Source: an uncultured Hungatella sp.
GTDB lineage: Bacteria > Bacillota > Clostridia > Lachnospirales > Lachnospiraceae
Assembly (NCBI GenBank): GCA_959018155.1
Contig: CAUEKH010000122.1
Span: 1 to 7,169, forward strand
Reading direction: 5' to 3'
DNA length: 7,169 bases
This document shows positions 6,172 through 7,169 of this stretch, in pieces. The notes under the pieces are model-generated. The model did no database searches. It saw only the letters and a program-made list of their open reading frames with translations, and was not told the origin of the DNA. A program made the position numbers and the translations under genes. Position 1 is the first letter of the stretch, and each line of letters opens with the position of its first letter.

Positions 6172-7169
6172 ATGAGTTTACAAGTAGAAAAATTAGAAAA
6201 GAACATGGCAAAATTAACTGTAGAGGTACCAGCTGAACAGTTTGAGAAAGCGCTCACCACAGCTTTTAATAAGAATAAGAGCAGATTCAACATCCCTGGA
6301 TTCAGAAAGGGGAAAGCGCCTCAGGCCATGGTAGAGAAGATGTATGGCGTAGAAGTACTGTATGAGGACGCTATCAACGCAGCCCTCGACGAGACTTATG
6401 GAGATGCGGTAGAAGAGAGCGGACTTGAGGTTGTGTCCAGACCGGAGATCGACGTTGTACAGGTTGAGAAGGGCAAAGATATGATTTACACCGCAACCGT
6501 AGCGGTTAAGCCGGAAGTAACACTCGGCGAATACAAGGGAATTGAAGTGGAGAAGGCTGCTGCAGAAGTAACTGATGAGGATATTGATGCAGAACTTAAG
6601 AAGGTTCAGGACCAGAACTCCAGACTGATTACCGTAGAAGACAGACCGGTGGAAGATGGCGACGAGACTGTCATCGACTTCGAGGGATTCGTAGACGGCA
6701 CCGCATTTGAAGGCGGAAAGGGCGAGGATTATCCGCTTACCATTGGTTCTCATTCCTTTATTGATACATTCGAAGAGCAGCTGGTTGGCAAGAATATCGG
6801 CGAAGAGTGTGAAGTGAACGTTACATTCCCGGCTGAGTACCATGCTGCGGAACTGGCTGGCAAGCCGGCAGTATTCAAGGTTACGGTAAAAGAGATTAAG
6901 AGAAAAGAACTTCCTGAGTTAAACGATGAGTTTGCCGGTGAAGTTTCCGAGTTCGAAACTCTGGAAGAGTACAAGAACGATATTAAGGATAAACTGCTGT
7001 TAAAGAAGCAGAAAGATGCCGCTACAGAGAATGAAAACCGTGTAGTTGAGAAGGTTGTTGAGAATGCCTCCATGGATATCCCGGAGCCGATGGTAGACAG
7101 CCAGGTTAATAATATGATTAACGACTATGCCAGAAGAATGCAGAGCCAGGGCCTGTCTCTCGAGCAGTA
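6172..7169 (+). CDS. tig: Trigger factor, ribosome-associated chaperone and prolyl isomerase (3' partial)
   Basis: Trigger factor binds the ribosome near the peptide exit and shields nascent chains in the cytoplasm. The frame opens with MSLQVEKLEKNMAKL and stays open for 332 codons to the window edge. The family is usually about 430 residues, so roughly 100 C-terminal residues are missing here. The N-terminal domain carries the ribosome-docking signature PGFRKGKAP (42-50), with FRK at 44-46 as in E. coli. An FKBP-type prolyl isomerase domain spans about 158-245, with DETVIDFEGFVDGTAFEGG (164-182) and TIGSHSFIDTFEEQLVG (190-206) matching the family. The remaining sequence enters the helical C-terminal chaperone domain. 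Arginine is encoded mostly by AGA, unlike the mixed CGC/CGG/CGA use in the sensor gene upstream, in keeping with a highly expressed gene. It has its own promoter and strong ribosome binding site. In many Firmicutes tig is followed by clpP and clpX; that region is outside the window. Confidence 0.97.
   Translation, partial: MSLQVEKLEKNMAKLTVEVPAEQFEKALTTAFNKNKSRFNIPGFRKGKAPQAMVEKMYGVEVLYEDAINAALDETYGDAVEESGLEVVSRPEIDVVQVEKGKDMIYTATVAVKPEVTLGEYKGIEVEKAAAEVTDEDIDAELKKVQDQNSRLITVEDRPVEDGDETVIDFEGFVDGTAFEGGKGEDYPLTIGSHSFIDTFEEQLVGKNIGEECEVNVTFPAEYHAAELAGKPAVFKVTVKEIKRKELPELNDEFAGEVSEFETLEEYKNDIKDKLLLKKQKDAATENENRVVEKVVENASMDIPEPMVDSQVNNMINDYARRMQSQGLSLEQ

Noticed and set aside
6214..6843. A 209-codon open frame on the minus strand opposite tig
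   Set aside because: It lies entirely antisense to the strongly supported trigger factor gene, has no recognisable domain, and is best explained as a codon-bias shadow.

Overview
The window looks like a chromosomal segment of a Gram-positive Clostridia-type bacterium, most likely a Lachnospiraceae relative with roughly balanced GC. This is inferred from strong AGGAGG-type ribosome binding sites, two lipobox-bearing solute-binding lipoproteins, a trigger factor gene, and protein sequences that read like gut Clostridia. All five genes lie on the + strand and fill nearly the whole window. No RNA gene, mobile element, CRISPR array or phage signature was seen.

Positions 1-6071 hold four tightly packed genes with gaps of 3, 12 and 3 bp, which looks like one operon that starts upstream of the window. 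They are: (1) a galactose/glucose-binding lipoprotein of the MglB type, missing only the start of its signal peptide; (2) a DJ-1/PfpI family protein of the YajL type with its catalytic cysteine; (3) a family 1 extracellular solute-binding lipoprotein; (4) a 995-residue membrane sensor with an extracellular Cache-like domain, a HAMP-like/PAS-like linker, a GGDEF domain (variant SGDEF) and an EAL domain (variant ELL) that keeps its catalytic residues. No ABC permease or ATPase is visible. The grouping suggests that the binding proteins serve extracytoplasmic sensing for cyclic-di-GMP control, at least in part, rather than only transport. This is inference.

Positions 6072-6171 form the only real intergenic gap (100 bp). 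It carries a convincing extended -10 promoter and a strong ribosome binding site. From 6172 to the window end runs tig, encoding trigger factor, cut off by the window edge at about three quarters of its usual length. It is a housekeeping gene with its own promoter and a different codon preference from the sensory operon.

The most interesting element is the sugar-binding-protein / DJ-1 / solute-binding-protein / Cache-GGDEF-EAL cluster, a candidate nutrient-sensing c-di-GMP module.
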